Of a stretch of DNA of 14,221 bases, positions 1 to 6,795 are shown piece after piece (position 1 is the stretch's first letter; the number at the start of each line of letters is the position of its first letter). The stretch covers positions 1 through 14,221 of the forward strand of contig JAJRUA010000338.1 of the NCBI GenBank assembly GCA_024278035.1, given 5' to 3'. This DNA comes from Planctomycetota bacterium. Its GTDB lineage: Bacteria > Planctomycetota > Planctomycetia > Pirellulales > Lacipirellulaceae. The notes under the pieces were generated by a model. It had not been told where the DNA came from and made no database searches. It saw nothing but the letters and a program-made list of their open reading frames with translations. The position numbers and the translations under genes are program-made.

Positions 1-68
1 AGCGCCGTGAGCTGCGACTCCATCGCACGGGCATCGGTCAACGGAAACTTCAGTTCAATTTCGAGCAT
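1..68 (-). CDS. Partial CDS: N-terminus of a CYTH-domain (class IV adenylate cyclase-like) protein
   Basis: Reading leftwards from an ATG at 68-66 gives MLEIELKFPLTDARAMESQL, which continues off the left edge. An N-terminal E-I-E-x-K-F/Y signature directly after the initiator is typical of the CYTH fold (class IV adenylate cyclases and thiamine/inorganic triphosphatases), where the ExExK residues bind metal and triphosphate. Here the motif reads E3-I-E5-L-K7. Only about 22 codons are visible, so the family call rests on this motif alone and the substrate cannot be stated. The gene is divergent from the membrane protein at 231, with about 160 nt between them. No clear Shine-Dalgarno precedes the ATG. 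Confidence 0.6.
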   Translation of the reverse strand, partial: MLEIELKFPLTDARAMESQLTA

Positions 69-85
69 TTTACACTGGACGGCGA

Positions 86-113
86 GAGAGCCGTGTCGTC
101 CCCGACCACGGCG
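86..113 (+). repeat. Dispersed repeat, copy 1 of an inverted pair
   Basis: The segment GAGAGCCGTGTCGTCCCCG followed by ACCACGGCGA recurs in reverse complement at 4654-4688. The two copies differ at two positions, plus an extra CACGGC unit in the second copy. It lies in the divergent spacer between the CYTH gene and the membrane protein. A degraded third copy may be present around 4531-4577. Its function is unknown; it is probably an interspersed intergenic repeat of this genome. Confidence 0.55.
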
Positions 114-230
114 AAAAAGAATGGAACCACAAAGGAACGACGAAACAACGTTCTCCAGGGGACACGTCGCTCCAGCGCTGCTAGGCTAACCGATGCCAGC
201 CGTACTCAACCACAGAGAAAAATTGCCCCG

Positions 231-821
231 ATGCGATTCAGTATCCGCGACCTGCTGCTATGGACCACCATCGCCGCCATCTACGCGGCGTTTGCGGGAG
301 CACTCGAAAGCCAAGGTCTACTGGATTTCGGAGATGGTATATCACTCGCACCTCTTCTTAGTAATTCCGCCTTTCCGATACTCATGTTGATGATGCGCCT
401 TATTTCATACGTTCGCCTGGACTATTCTCTCGTTTCTTTCCGAAGAAACATGAGCTATTGGGCGCACATGGGATTGATTTTCTTGAGTGCTGTGCTAATG
501 GGAAGAATCTTTAGCGAAGGGCGTCTTCTCTACGTCGGATTTTTGCTCTCACTATTCTTGAATCATGTCATGATCGAAGCAATGTTCCGAATTACGTTAG
601 GGAAAAATGGCGTTATCATTGCGATTACTATGCTGTCCTGGAATAACTATGATTTTGAGATGGAACCAACAACAAACCAGCTTCGTATAACTGCTCTTTC
701 CAAAATCAAAAAGAAATGGGGGCATTGGAGTACATCCCTAACCATCCCAGCCGAGCACCTAGAAGAAGTCCGGGCGATTCTTGAAGCGAAGCAAGGGGCG
801 ACGGACGCAAAGACAGAATGA
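231..821 (+). CDS. Small multi-spanning membrane protein, function unknown
   Basis: The protein has 196 residues. The reading frame is open from 93, but the start is placed at 231 because MRFSIRDLLLWTTIAAIYAAF is an N-terminus frequently seen in Planctomycetota proteins (RFSIRDLLW type) and the preceding residues are polar and repeat-derived. About four hydrophobic segments are visible: near residues 7-25, 38-60 (around PILMLMMRLI), 76-92 (MGLIFLSAVLMG) and 98-118 (LLYVGFLLSLFLN). They are followed by a polar C-terminal domain of about 70 residues (from roughly WNNYDFEMEP) that probably faces the cytoplasm. I recognise no catalytic motif. The stop codon abuts an A-rich repeat, and the gene converges on the pyrophosphorylase gene. 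It is AT-richer than its neighbours, so acquisition by transfer or relaxed selection is possible. Confidence 0.6.
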   Translation: MRFSIRDLLLWTTIAAIYAAFAGALESQGLLDFGDGISLAPLLSNSAFPILMLMMRLISYVRLDYSLVSFRRNMSYWAHMGLIFLSAVLMGRIFSEGRLLYVGFLLSLFLNHVMIEAMFRITLGKNGVIIAITMLSWNNYDFEMEPTTNQLRITALSKIKKKWGHWSTSLTIPAEHLEEVRAILEAKQGATDAKTE

Positions 822-858
822 ACCACGAAAGACACAAAAAACACGAAAAGAGGAAAGG
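820..858 (+). repeat. A-rich interspersed repeat half (AACCACGAAAGACAC type)
   Basis: GAACCACGAAAGACAC followed by a further CACGAAAAG unit begins at the stop codon of the preceding gene. Related AACCACA/GAAG/AG motifs occur at 124-141 and 207-220 and as both arms of the palindrome at 3920-4031. I associate this text with repeats scattered in many environmental genomes; genome-wide copy number cannot be judged here. Confidence 0.5.
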
Positions 859-862
859 GATA

Positions 863-953
863 ATTGTGGGAGGCGTCTCCGACGCCGCTTCGACACGGCC
901 TACTCAAAATGGCTAGCGGTGCGTTATCGACGTCTCCAGACGCCTCCCACAAT
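863..953. repeat. Palindromic repeat between convergent genes (GTGGGAGGCGTCT arms)
   Basis: ATTGTGGGAGGCGTCT at 863-878 is repeated exactly in reverse complement at 938-953, separated by 59 nt. Each arm continues into a smaller inverted repeat (GGCGTC-tcc-GACGCC at 872-886, and an AGACG-containing counterpart on the right). The element fills the space between the convergent genes ending at 821 and 978. It may act as a two-way transcription barrier, although neither arm is followed by a clean T-run. It resembles interspersed palindromes I associate with planctomycete genomes. Confidence 0.65.
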
Positions 954-977
954 GAAAATGCAATCGTGCTTCTTCTT

Positions 978-2393
978 TTATCGTAGGTAGGTTGGTCCGT
1001 CGATCTTTACGCTGCTCTTCGCGCGCTCAGCGACACCGGCGGCGTCGAGTGCCCAGAGGGGGCTGATCTCGACGGGTGTTTCTGCATCAACGCTCACGCC
1101 GGCGGCTGTGAGCCAAGCACGATGTTGCTCCAGAAGGAACCGCTGCACGTACTCTGCCGTGTCCTTCGGTGCGCCGGGGGCGTTCTTGAGCGGGGCAAAG
1201 ACTTCACTCTCGGCGTACTCAACCACGATCGGCCTGGTGGCCTTGGGGAGCAGGTCGAAAATGAATCGCTCGAACTTCAGTGCGTTGTTTCCCTCAGGTT
1301 CGACTCGTTTGCCATCGTCGCCGACATGCGGAACGCGTTTGTTGGCAATGTGGAAAGGCAAGGCATCTTTTAGGGCGAGCATTTTTTCAAGGAACTCGAC
1401 ATCGAAGATATGCACGGCGATGCTGCCGGCCCAAAACTTGAGGCCACCCTGCGCATCCACCTCCGCCGCTGTCTCCTTGGGAAAGTCGATGTACTCGATC
1501 ACACAAAGGGCATCGTCCACCATCACGAAATTCCCCACTTTCTCCTCGGCGGTCTCTTTGGCAATGGCCATCGAAGTGAGTTCGCTACGGGTTGCAAGGT
1601 GATATCCCAAGAACTCGGCGTCGCCGATCGGCACGAGCGGGTTATCGACTTGCAGATAGAACAACTGCCGGATGCCGCGGCGGCGCATGTGCTCCGTCGC
1701 ACCGCTTGTGGCGAGCGCGGCGATTGTGCCGCCATGGCCATCGGGGCTGAGGAACAGCTTTCCTTTTTCTTCGAGCAACAACTTGCCGGTCGCCTGATCA
1801 ACAGCGGGCATGGTCCCTTGGCAGAAAATAAACAGATCGTCCTCGGCCAAGCCGAAGCGGTTGTTGGCTTCGAGGAACTCGATTTGCTCGTCGTGTGTGA
1901 CGGGGCTCGTCATGAGGTAGACAGGCACGCCTTTGCCGTGACGCTCGGCCAGTGCGACCGCTTTTTCGAGATGAATCTGCAGGAGTGTGTTGTTCGATAC
2001 GGGCCCGATAGGGAACATTCCTTTTGGATGATCGAAACCAAGGCGACTCCCCTGCCCTCCCGCCACCAGAAGAACGCCCACTTCGCCCGCGTCGAGCGCC
2101 GCTGTGCCTTGCTCGCTGGCTTGGTTGGGCGTCACGCCGAGGCCCCCCCCCTGCCCCGTTTGTCGGTCGCCTAGTCGCATCGCAACGGGCGGCTCCGCCC
2201 GGCGAGCTGCCGCCTCCCAGTCGGGCTGATCGACGTCCCCCCTATAGAGGTCCGCCATTTGGCCGAAATCAATCGCTTCGATCTGCCCCGCTAGCTGCTT
2301 TTGCTCTCCACCGGACAATTCGTCCCAAAAGCGGACAAGGTGCTCCTGGCCATGAGCGGCAAGGCGTTCGATCAATTCAGCAGGGGCAGGCAT
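978..2393 (-). CDS. UDP-N-acetylhexosamine / UTP-sugar-1-phosphate pyrophosphorylase (UDPGP type 1 family)
   Basis: This 471-residue cytoplasmic nucleotidyltransferase is predicted to join UTP to a hexose- or GlcNAc-1-phosphate, giving a UDP-sugar and pyrophosphate. The nucleotide-binding loop LLVAGGQGSRLG lies near residues 108-119, followed by HPKGMFPIGP (122-131). Further family landmarks are PDGHGG (217-222), QVDNPL (248-253), and KFERFIFD (373-380) with E-x-F-A-P-L-K-N after it. This order matches eukaryotic UAP1/AGX and its bacterial relatives rather than GlmU or GalU, so GlcNAc-1-phosphate is the likely substrate, but specificity cannot be fixed by eye. The start at 2393 (MPAPAELIERL) is preferred over an upstream in-frame ATG that would add 15 hydrophobic residues unlike the family. 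It is divergent from metK across a repeat-filled 293-nt spacer. The stop lies 25 nt from the palindrome at 863-953. Confidence 0.88.
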   Translation of the reverse strand: MPAPAELIERLAAHGQEHLVRFWDELSGGEQKQLAGQIEAIDFGQMADLYRGDVDQPDWEAAARRAEPPVAMRLGDRQTGQGGGLGVTPNQASEQGTAALDAGEVGVLLVAGGQGSRLGFDHPKGMFPIGPVSNNTLLQIHLEKAVALAERHGKGVPVYLMTSPVTHDEQIEFLEANNRFGLAEDDLFIFCQGTMPAVDQATGKLLLEEKGKLFLSPDGHGGTIAALATSGATEHMRRRGIRQLFYLQVDNPLVPIGDAEFLGYHLATRSELTSMAIAKETAEEKVGNFVMVDDALCVIEYIDFPKETAAEVDAQGGLKFWAGSIAVHIFDVEFLEKMLALKDALPFHIANKRVPHVGDDGKRVEPEGNNALKFERFIFDLLPKATRPIVVEYAESEVFAPLKNAPGAPKDTAEYVQRFLLEQHRAWLTAAGVSVDAETPVEISPLWALDAAGVAERAKSSVKIDGPTYLR

Positions 2394-2464
2394 CGGTGGT
2401 TTCCAGGCTAAAAAAGGTCGTAAACAAAAGAGTATCATCCAAGCCGCCCTCGTTGGCTACAGCC

Positions 2465-2480
2465 TTCTTTAATTAAAGAA
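2465..2480. promoter_or_regulatory. Perfect 16-bp palindrome, possible operator
   Basis: TTCTTTAATTAAAGAA is a perfect palindrome in the divergent spacer, 72 nt upstream of the pyrophosphorylase start and about 207 nt upstream of metK. Its AT-rich symmetric form suits a dimeric regulator or the -10 region of a leftward promoter. No regulator gene is nearby, so the role is inferred only. Confidence 0.3.
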
Positions 2481-2481
2481 T

Positions 2482-2584
2482 GAGACGCAGATGACGCGGA
2501 TTGGGCGGATGGGCACGGATTGAAAGAAAAAGAAAAAGGAGCTTATCCGCGATGATCCGCCTTTATCCGCGTCATCCGCGTCTC
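2482..2584. repeat. Long palindromic repeat with iterated GCGGAT units
   Basis: The left arm (2482-2520) begins GAGACGCAGATGACGCGGAT. The right arm (2545-2584), in reverse complement, begins GAGACGCGGATGACGCGGAT; after that both arms continue with further GGCGGAT-like units. The loop (2521-2544) is purine-rich. The arms match over about 40 nt with few differences, so the transcript could fold into one long hairpin. I associate this GCGGAT-iterated type with repeats scattered in many environmental genomes. It occupies most of the spacer between the divergent pyrophosphorylase and metK genes. Confidence 0.7.
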
Positions 2585-2607
2585 CTTCTTCATTTCCGTC
2601 GAACCCG

Positions 2608-2635
2608 TTGCAGAATTGCCCTCAGCCCCTATATT
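2608..2635 (+). promoter_or_regulatory. Possible sigma-70-type promoter of metK
   Basis: TATATT (2630-2635) matches the -10 consensus at five of six positions. Sixteen nt upstream is TTGCAG, a weak -35. Transcription would start near 2642, giving a leader of about 45 nt with no visible SAM riboswitch. This is a weak call based on two hexamers. Confidence 0.3.
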
Positions 2636-2673
2636 GTGGGCTTCGTAACAACTCAACTAAATACTGCGTCTTG

Positions 2674-2679
2674 AAGGAG
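2674..2679 (+). promoter_or_regulatory. Strong Shine-Dalgarno site fixing the GTG start of metK
   Basis: AAGGAG lies 7 nt upstream of GTG at 2687 and decides this non-ATG start. It is one of only two strong ribosome-binding sites in the window; the other precedes hicB. Confidence 0.75.
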
Positions 2680-2686
2680 ACCTGCT

Positions 2687-4060
2687 GTGGCGTCTGGTAA
2701 CTACCTCTTTACGAGCGAATCGGTCAGCATGGGACATCCGGACAAAGTGTCCGACCAAATCTCGGATGCGATCGTTGACGATATTCTGGCCAACGACCCC
2801 AACCCGGGCGACGCCCGGGTGGCTGTCGAGACGCTGGTCACTACTGGCCAGGTCGTCGTTGCTGGCGAAGTGCGTACGAGCCATTATGTGGATGTGCAAA
2901 AAGTCGTGCGAGAAACGCTCAAGCGAATTGGCTACATCCACAGTGACATCGGCTTTAGCTACGATGCCTGTGGCGTGCTGAACGCTATTCACGAACAATC
3001 GGCTGACATCGCTCAAGGGGTGGATAAAGCATCGGACGTGGAAGGAGAGCAAGGCGCGGGCGACCAAGGCCTGATGTTCGGCTATGCCTGCAACGAGACG
3101 GACGTCTTGATGCCGCTGCCGATCCACTTGTCGCACCGGATCGTTGAATTGTTGGCCAAGTTGCGTGCCTCGGGCGAAATCCCCTGGTTGCGTCCGGACA
3201 GCAAGAGCCAAGTCACGGTCGAGTACGATGCGAACAACAAGCCGGTCCGAATCGATACGGTCGTCGTAAGCACGCAACACGATGAGAGCATCCTTGCCGA
3301 GTGTGGCCAGGTCATTACCGAGGAATCCAAGCAATTGATCATCGAAAAGGCGATCAAGCCCGTTCTCCCTGCGGAATACCTCAAGGGCGACATCAAGTAC
3401 CACATCAACCCGACCGGCAAATTCGTAATCGGCGGCCCGCACGGTGATACGGGCCTCACCGGTCGCAAAATTATTGTGGATACCTACGGCGGACGGGGTC
3501 GCCACGGTGGCGGTGCGTTCAGTGGCAAGGACCCCAGCAAGGTGGACCGCTCAGCAGCCTACATGGCTCGCTACGTTGCGAAAAACCTTGTGGCGGCAGG
3601 CCTTGCTGATGAAGTCGAAGTGCAGCTTGCCTACGCGATTGGCGTGGCGGAGCCGGTGAGTGTGAACGTCAATACGTTCGGCACGGGCAAGATCGACAAC
3701 GAAGCGCTGGTGCAAATTATCCGCGACAACTTTAGCCTGACGCCGCGGGGCTTGATCGCTGAGCTGGACCTGACGAAGCCGGTGATGAGCGCCACAGCGG
3801 CCCACGGCCACTTCGGTCGCGAACCGGGCCCCAACGGCGAGTTCACTTGGGAAAAGACCGACAAAGCCGACGCGTTGGCCAAAGCGGCCGAGGCCTTTGC
3901 CGTGGCGAGCGAAACTGACTTAACCACAGAGTTCACGAAGAAGGTTTTTAGAAACCACATAGAGGAGGAAGTGCGGAGATTTCTCTGCCTTCCTCCTTTT
4001 CTCCATGTCCTCTGTGTTCTCCGTGGTAACTACATTTCATGTCCCAGCGTATTGGCCTAG
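2687..4060 (+). CDS. metK: S-adenosylmethionine synthetase (methionine adenosyltransferase) with repeat-derived C-terminal extension
   Basis: The enzyme makes S-adenosylmethionine from ATP and methionine in the cytoplasm. Family motifs appear in order: [19 protein letters not shown] (11-29, with catalytic His17 and metal-binding Asp19), [10 protein letters not shown] (60-69), the ATP-loop signature [11 protein letters not shown] (123-133), [20 protein letters not shown] (242-261), and [19 protein letters not shown] (274-292). The GTG start is fixed by a good Shine-Dalgarno. The normal family protein ends soon after the W-E-K-T-D-K segment (388-393), at roughly 385-400 residues. This one runs to 457 because, from about residue 411, the frame passes through the palindromic repeat at 3920-4031 and stops 22 nt inside ispF. 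The tail (containing RRFLCLPPF and VLCVLRG) is unrelated to MetK and is probably dispensable. Function is intact as far as the core shows. Confidence 0.95.
   Translation: MASGNYLFTSESVSMGHPDKVSDQISDAIVDDILANDPNPGDARVAVETLVTTGQVVVAGEVRTSHYVDVQKVVRETLKRIGYIHSDIGFSYDACGVLNAIHEQSADIAQGVDKASDVEGEQGAGDQGLMFGYACNETDVLMPLPIHLSHRIVELLAKLRASGEIPWLRPDSKSQVTVEYDANNKPVRIDTVVVSTQHDESILAECGQVITEESKQLIIEKAIKPVLPAEYLKGDIKYHINPTGKFVIGGPHGDTGLTGRKIIVDTYGGRGRHGGGAFSGKDPSKVDRSAAYMARYVAKNLVAAGLADEVEVQLAYAIGVAEPVSVNVNTFGTGKIDNEALVQIIRDNFSLTPRGLIAELDLTKPVMSATAAHGHFGREPGPNGEFTWEKTDKADALAKAAEAFAVASETDLTTEFTKKVFRNHIEEEVRRFLCLPPFLHVLCVLRGNYISCPSVLA
3920..4031. repeat. Imperfect palindromic repeat of AACCACAGAG type, inside metK 3' end and ispF leader
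   Basis: TTAACCACAGAGTTCACGAAG (split TTAACCACAGAG and TTCACGAAG, 3920-3940) pairs imperfectly with CTCTGTGTTCTCCGTGGTAAC (ending at 4030; split CTCTGTGTTC and TCCGTGGTAAC). At the centre is a tighter hairpin, GAGGAGGAAG (3962-3971) with CTTCCTCC (3989-3996) and an additional GCGGAGA/TCTCTGC stem. It belongs to the same A-rich family as 820-858. It supplies the last codons of metK and ends 8 nt before the ispF start codon, so its folding could affect ispF translation. Confidence 0.7.
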
Positions 4061-4527
4061 GCGAAGATACCCATCGGATCGACGCCCCCGGTACGGGACC
4101 GCTGCGTCTTGGCGGGATCGACGTGCCGCACGGGCGGGGTCTGGTGGGGCATAGCGATGCGGATGTGCTGCTCCATGCGGTGACCGATGCGCTGCTCGGG
4201 GCGGCGGGATTGCCGGACATTGGGGAGCTGTTTCCTAATACGGACCCCGTGAACCAAGGCCGCGATTCGTCGGAGTTCCTACGGCTGGCAATGGAGCGGG
4301 TACGCGAAAAGGGCCATGAGTTGGTGAACCTCGACTGTGTTATCTCCGCCCAAAAACCGAAGCTCTCGCCGTTCAAGGACGGAATGCGCCATGCGATGGC
4401 GGGTATTTTGGGGGTGAACGTCTCGCAGATTGGCATCAAGGCGAAAACGGGCGAAGGCGTGGGCCCCGTGGGGCGGGAAGAGGCGGTGGTGGCTCGGTGT
4501 GTGGCTTTGCTCGTAAACGGCGTGTGA
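4039..4527 (+). CDS. ispF: 2-C-methyl-D-erythritol 2,4-cyclodiphosphate synthase
   Basis: This 162-residue enzyme acts in the MEP (non-mevalonate) isoprenoid pathway, cyclising CDP-methylerythritol phosphate with loss of [14 protein letters not shown] (4-14) carries the zinc ligands Asp10 and His12. [19 protein letters not shown] (37-55) contains the conserved HSDAD and the third zinc ligand His46. [11 protein letters not shown] (60-70) is the substrate loop. [16 protein letters not shown] (from about 137) is the C-terminal trimer/substrate signature. Length is normal. The ATG at 4039 lies just after the palindromic repeat and inside the extended metK frame (22-nt overlap, different frame), so translation is probably coupled to metK or depends on hairpin opening. 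No Shine-Dalgarno is visible. Placement upstream of cysS is a pairing seen in several bacteria. Confidence 0.95.
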   Translation: MSQRIGLGEDTHRIDAPGTGPLRLGGIDVPHGRGLVGHSDADVLLHAVTDALLGAAGLPDIGELFPNTDPVNQGRDSSEFLRLAMERVREKGHELVNLDCVISAQKPKLSPFKDGMRHAMAGILGVNVSQIGIKAKTGEGVGPVGREEAVVARCVALLVNGV

Positions 4528-4653
4528 GATCCGTGTCGTCGTGTCGCAGATCCGCCGAAGGAGGGGACCACGGCGAGCGTGTCTGTTTCGTCCTTACAGC
4601 CTAACGGCAGCCGATCTTTCCAGGATTACCCCAAAAGCCTTATCTTATCTGCT

Positions 4654-4688
4654 TCGCCGTGGCCGTGGCCGGGGACGGCACGGCTCTC
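4654..4688 (-). repeat. Dispersed repeat, copy 2 (inverted relative to 86-113)
   Basis: In reverse complement this reads GAGAGCCGTGCCGTCCCCG then GCCACGGCCACGGCGA, the same text as 86-113 with two substitutions and one extra CACGGC unit. With the degraded copy at about 4531-4577 it may form an imperfect inverted repeat across the ispF-cysS spacer. Confidence 0.55.
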
Positions 4689-4720
4689 ACTTTCCCTCTC
4701 CGGCTCTCACTTTCCCTCTC
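4681..4720 (+). repeat. Perfect 20-bp tandem duplication upstream of cysS
   Basis: CGGCTCTCACTTTCCCTCTC occurs twice head to tail (4681-4700 and 4701-4720) without a mismatch, ending 22 nt before the cysS start codon. A perfect two-copy repeat is likely recent and could vary in copy number by slippage. Confidence 0.9.
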
Positions 4721-4742
4721 CGCCTTTTGCCTTCGTAAGAGT

Positions 4743-6500
4743 ATGACGACCGCCACCGCTAGCACGTTTGATCCAACCCTCGACGCTCCGCACCCTTCGC
4801 TTGTCATCTACAATTCGATGTCGAAGAAGAAAGAACCGTTCCATACCGTCAAGCCGGGTGAGGTGGGAATCTATCTCTGCGGACCGACCGTCTACGACAA
4901 GGCACACATTGGGCACATGGTGGGGCCGGTGATTTTTGATTGCTTTAAGCGCTACCTCACTTACTGCGGCTACAAAGTTCGGTGGGTCGTCAACATTACG
5001 GACGTCGATGACAAGCTCATCAACAAAGCAAGCGAACGGGGCATCACCATGCTCGAAGTCGCTGAGGAGAACATTCGTGATTATGAAGAGAACCTTGCCG
5101 CATTGGGTGTCGACCAAATCGACGATTTCCCGCGCGCGACCGATTGCATGGACGATATTATTGAGTTCATCGAGGGGTTGATCCAAGAAGGGTTCGCTTA
5201 CGAATCGCAAGGCGATGTTTACTTTGAGGTGGGCAAGGACCCCGACTATGGCAAACTGTCCAACCGATCAGTCGAGGCGGCCATGGGGGATGGCGGTGCG
5301 GTCGCCGGTGACGATGGTGTGGTACGCAAACGGAGCACGGCCGACTTCGCGTTGTGGAAGTCGGCCAAGCCTGAGGAACCGAGCTGGGATTCTGCTTGGG
5401 GCCAAGGCCGGCCCGGCTGGCACATCGAGTGCTCTGCGATGAGCAAGAAAATCCTGGGCGAAACGTTCGACATCCACGGCGGCGGGCTCGATCTTGTCTT
5501 TCCGCATCATGAAAACGAAATCGCGCAGAGTGAATGCCGCCACTCGAAGCCGATGGTCAAGTACTGGGCCCACAACGGTCTGTTGCGCAAGGACTCGGCT
5601 GCCGGCAAAATAGGCGGTAAGAGTGATAGGAAGGTTGATCCCGCCGATGAAGGGGGCAAGATGAGCCGCAGCAAGGGGGCCGGTGGCTTGGCCGATTTGA
5701 TCGCCGGCCAAGGGGGCGAACGCATCCGCTTCTTCCTGTTACGTACGCACTACCGCAGCACGGTGCTCTTCAGCGAACCGGCCATCGAAGAAGCGGGCGT
5801 CGGCCAAGAGACTTTTTACCGTTTCTTCAAGCGGTACGAACGAATCACCGGCAAGAGTTTTTACAGCATCCAAGCCTCCACGAATCGAAACGATAGTTCG
5901 ATCGACACCGGATCGAACGAATTGCTTCAGATCGTCGCTAAGCTGCATGGAAAATTCCTTGCCGCGATGGACGACGATTTCAATACGGGCGGAGCGATCG
6001 GCGAGCTGTTCGAGCTCGTCCGCACACTCAACAAGTTCTGCGACGATCAGCAACTAGAAACCGAAGAGAAGACGGGCGACGCCCTCGAAGCGTTCCTCAC
6101 CGGCTCACAAACGCTCAGGGAACTCGCCGCCATCCTCGGTATTTTCCAACAGCAGCCGGCACAAGCCGGGGGTTCGGACGAACTACTAGAAAAAGTCATG
6201 CGGCTCGTCATCACGCTACGAGGCGAAGCCCGCGCGGCCAAGAACTTTGCCGTGGCCGACGCGGTGCGTGATGGCCTCAAGCCTGTCGATATCGTGATCG
6301 AAGACCGTCCGACCGGTGCCGAATGGTCGGGCGGTGGAGCCGGCGCGGTGGAGGGCGTGATGCAAATGTTGATCGAACTGCGCTCGAGCAGCCGTGCCAA
6401 CAAAGATTTTGCAACCGCCGACGCCGTGCGAGACCGGCTGAACGAAATCGGCGTGACGCTGGAAGACCGTGCCGGTGGAACGGAGTGGTCGCAAGGATAG
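4743..6500 (+). CDS. cysS: Cysteine--tRNA ligase with duplicated C-terminal module
   Basis: This class I aminoacyl-tRNA synthetase charges tRNA-Cys. It has 585 residues, well above the usual 460-ish. Visible are [16 protein letters not shown] (44-59, HIGH motif and zinc ligand Cys46), WHIEC (226-230, zinc ligand Cys230), [15 protein letters not shown] (245-259, zinc ligands His255 and Glu259), and KMSRSKG (306-312, the KMSKS loop). An insertion of about 20 polar residues (284-305) precedes KMSKS; I recall similar insertions in planctomycete enzymes. The C-terminus contains two copies of one helical module, about 479-530 and 536-585. Each has an LR-x(5)-A/N-K-x-F-A-x-ADAVRD core and ends in EDR-x-x-G-x-EWS. 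The ATG at 4743 is chosen because upstream residues come from repeat DNA. The family normally has a single such module. Confidence 0.95.
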   Translation: MTTATASTFDPTLDAPHPSLVIYNSMSKKKEPFHTVKPGEVGIYLCGPTVYDKAHIGHMVGPVIFDCFKRYLTYCGYKVRWVVNITDVDDKLINKASERGITMLEVAEENIRDYEENLAALGVDQIDDFPRATDCMDDIIEFIEGLIQEGFAYESQGDVYFEVGKDPDYGKLSNRSVEAAMGDGGAVAGDDGVVRKRSTADFALWKSAKPEEPSWDSAWGQGRPGWHIECSAMSKKILGETFDIHGGGLDLVFPHHENEIAQSECRHSKPMVKYWAHNGLLRKDSAAGKIGGKSDRKVDPADEGGKMSRSKGAGGLADLIAGQGGERIRFFLLRTHYRSTVLFSEPAIEEAGVGQETFYRFFKRYERITGKSFYSIQASTNRNDSSIDTGSNELLQIVAKLHGKFLAAMDDDFNTGGAIGELFELVRTLNKFCDDQQLETEEKTGDALEAFLTGSQTLRELAAILGIFQQQPAQAGGSDELLEKVMRLVITLRGEARAAKNFAVADAVRDGLKPVDIVIEDRPTGAEWSGGGAGAVEGVMQMLIELRSSSRANKDFATADAVRDRLNEIGVTLEDRAGGTEWSQG

Positions 6501-6580
6501 GATAAGCGGTCAGCAATTTAGCTTTCGGCGGTCAACTAGCTAGCGTGCGTATTTTTGGCCGCTCGTAAGACACAAGTAAC

Positions 6581-6587
6581 AAAGGAG
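6581..6587 (+). promoter_or_regulatory. Strong Shine-Dalgarno site of hicB
   Basis: AAAGGAG lies 8 nt upstream of the hicB ATG and favours the 65-residue product over a longer, out-of-frame reading from 6555. Confidence 0.75.
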
Positions 6588-6595
6588 CCCTTCGT

Positions 6596-6793
6596 ATGCG
6601 ATACAAAATTTCCCTCGAACGATCCGAGGAAGGGGTCGCCGCTTCGGTGCTTGGCCTTCCGGGTTGTCACTCGCAAGGTGCCAACGAGCAAGAGGCGCTT
6701 GCCAATGTTCGGGAAGCCATCAGCGAGTACCTGGCTGTTCAGAAAGAGCTTTGGTCCGAGCGAGATATCCGTGAAGTCGAAGTGGAGGCGTAG
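6596..6793 (+). CDS. hicB: HicB-family antitoxin
   Basis: This 65-residue protein matches the HicB core (partial RNase H-like fold). It has a basic N-terminal strand MRYKISLERSEEG, then ASVLGLPGCHSQG (16-28, the family's SVPxLPGCxSxG segment), then EALANVREAISEYL (33-46). In type II HicAB systems it neutralises the HicA ribonuclease and represses the operon. No C-terminal DNA-binding domain is present, as in many short HicB proteins. It has its own strong ribosome-binding site, 95 nt after cysS. The partner gene begins 2 nt downstream but carries an in-frame stop, so this antitoxin appears orphaned. The order hicB then hicA, rather than toxin first, is seen in some HicAB families. Confidence 0.85.
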   Translation: MRYKISLERSEEGVAASVLGLPGCHSQGANEQEALANVREAISEYLAVQKELWSERDIREVEVEA

Positions 6794-6795
6794 TT

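Larger units (their letters stand above)
4528..4742 (+). other. Intergenic spacer ispF-cysS, repeat-filled
   Basis: These 215 nt contain no convincing gene. They hold a possible degraded copy of the 86-113 repeat (CCGTGTCGTC at 4531-4540, GGACCACGGCGAGC near 4565-4578), the inverted copy at 4654-4688, and a 20-bp tandem duplication at 4681-4720. The final stretch before the cysS ATG is strongly pyrimidine-rich and lacks a Shine-Dalgarno. Confidence 0.6.

Noticed and set aside
1410..2174. 254-codon plus-strand frame opposite the pyrophosphorylase
   Set aside because: It lies entirely antisense to a well-supported enzyme and has no recognisable motif; open antisense frames are expected in GC-rich coding DNA.
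2482..2584. CRISPR-like array from repeated GCGGAT units
   Set aside because: The units are short, unevenly spaced and arranged as an inverted repeat, with no spacers and no cas genes nearby.
2585..2686. SAM riboswitch upstream of metK
   Set aside because: The leader is short and shows none of the conserved SAM-I/II/III helices or core bases that I can recognise; most of the upstream spacer is the GCGGAT palindrome.
2657..3505. 282-codon minus-strand frame opposite metK
   Set aside because: It is antisense to conserved MetK motifs and shows no domain of its own.
3948..4571. 207-codon minus-strand frame opposite ispF
   Set aside because: Pro/Ser/Arg-rich shadow of ispF and the adjacent repeat, with no family signal.
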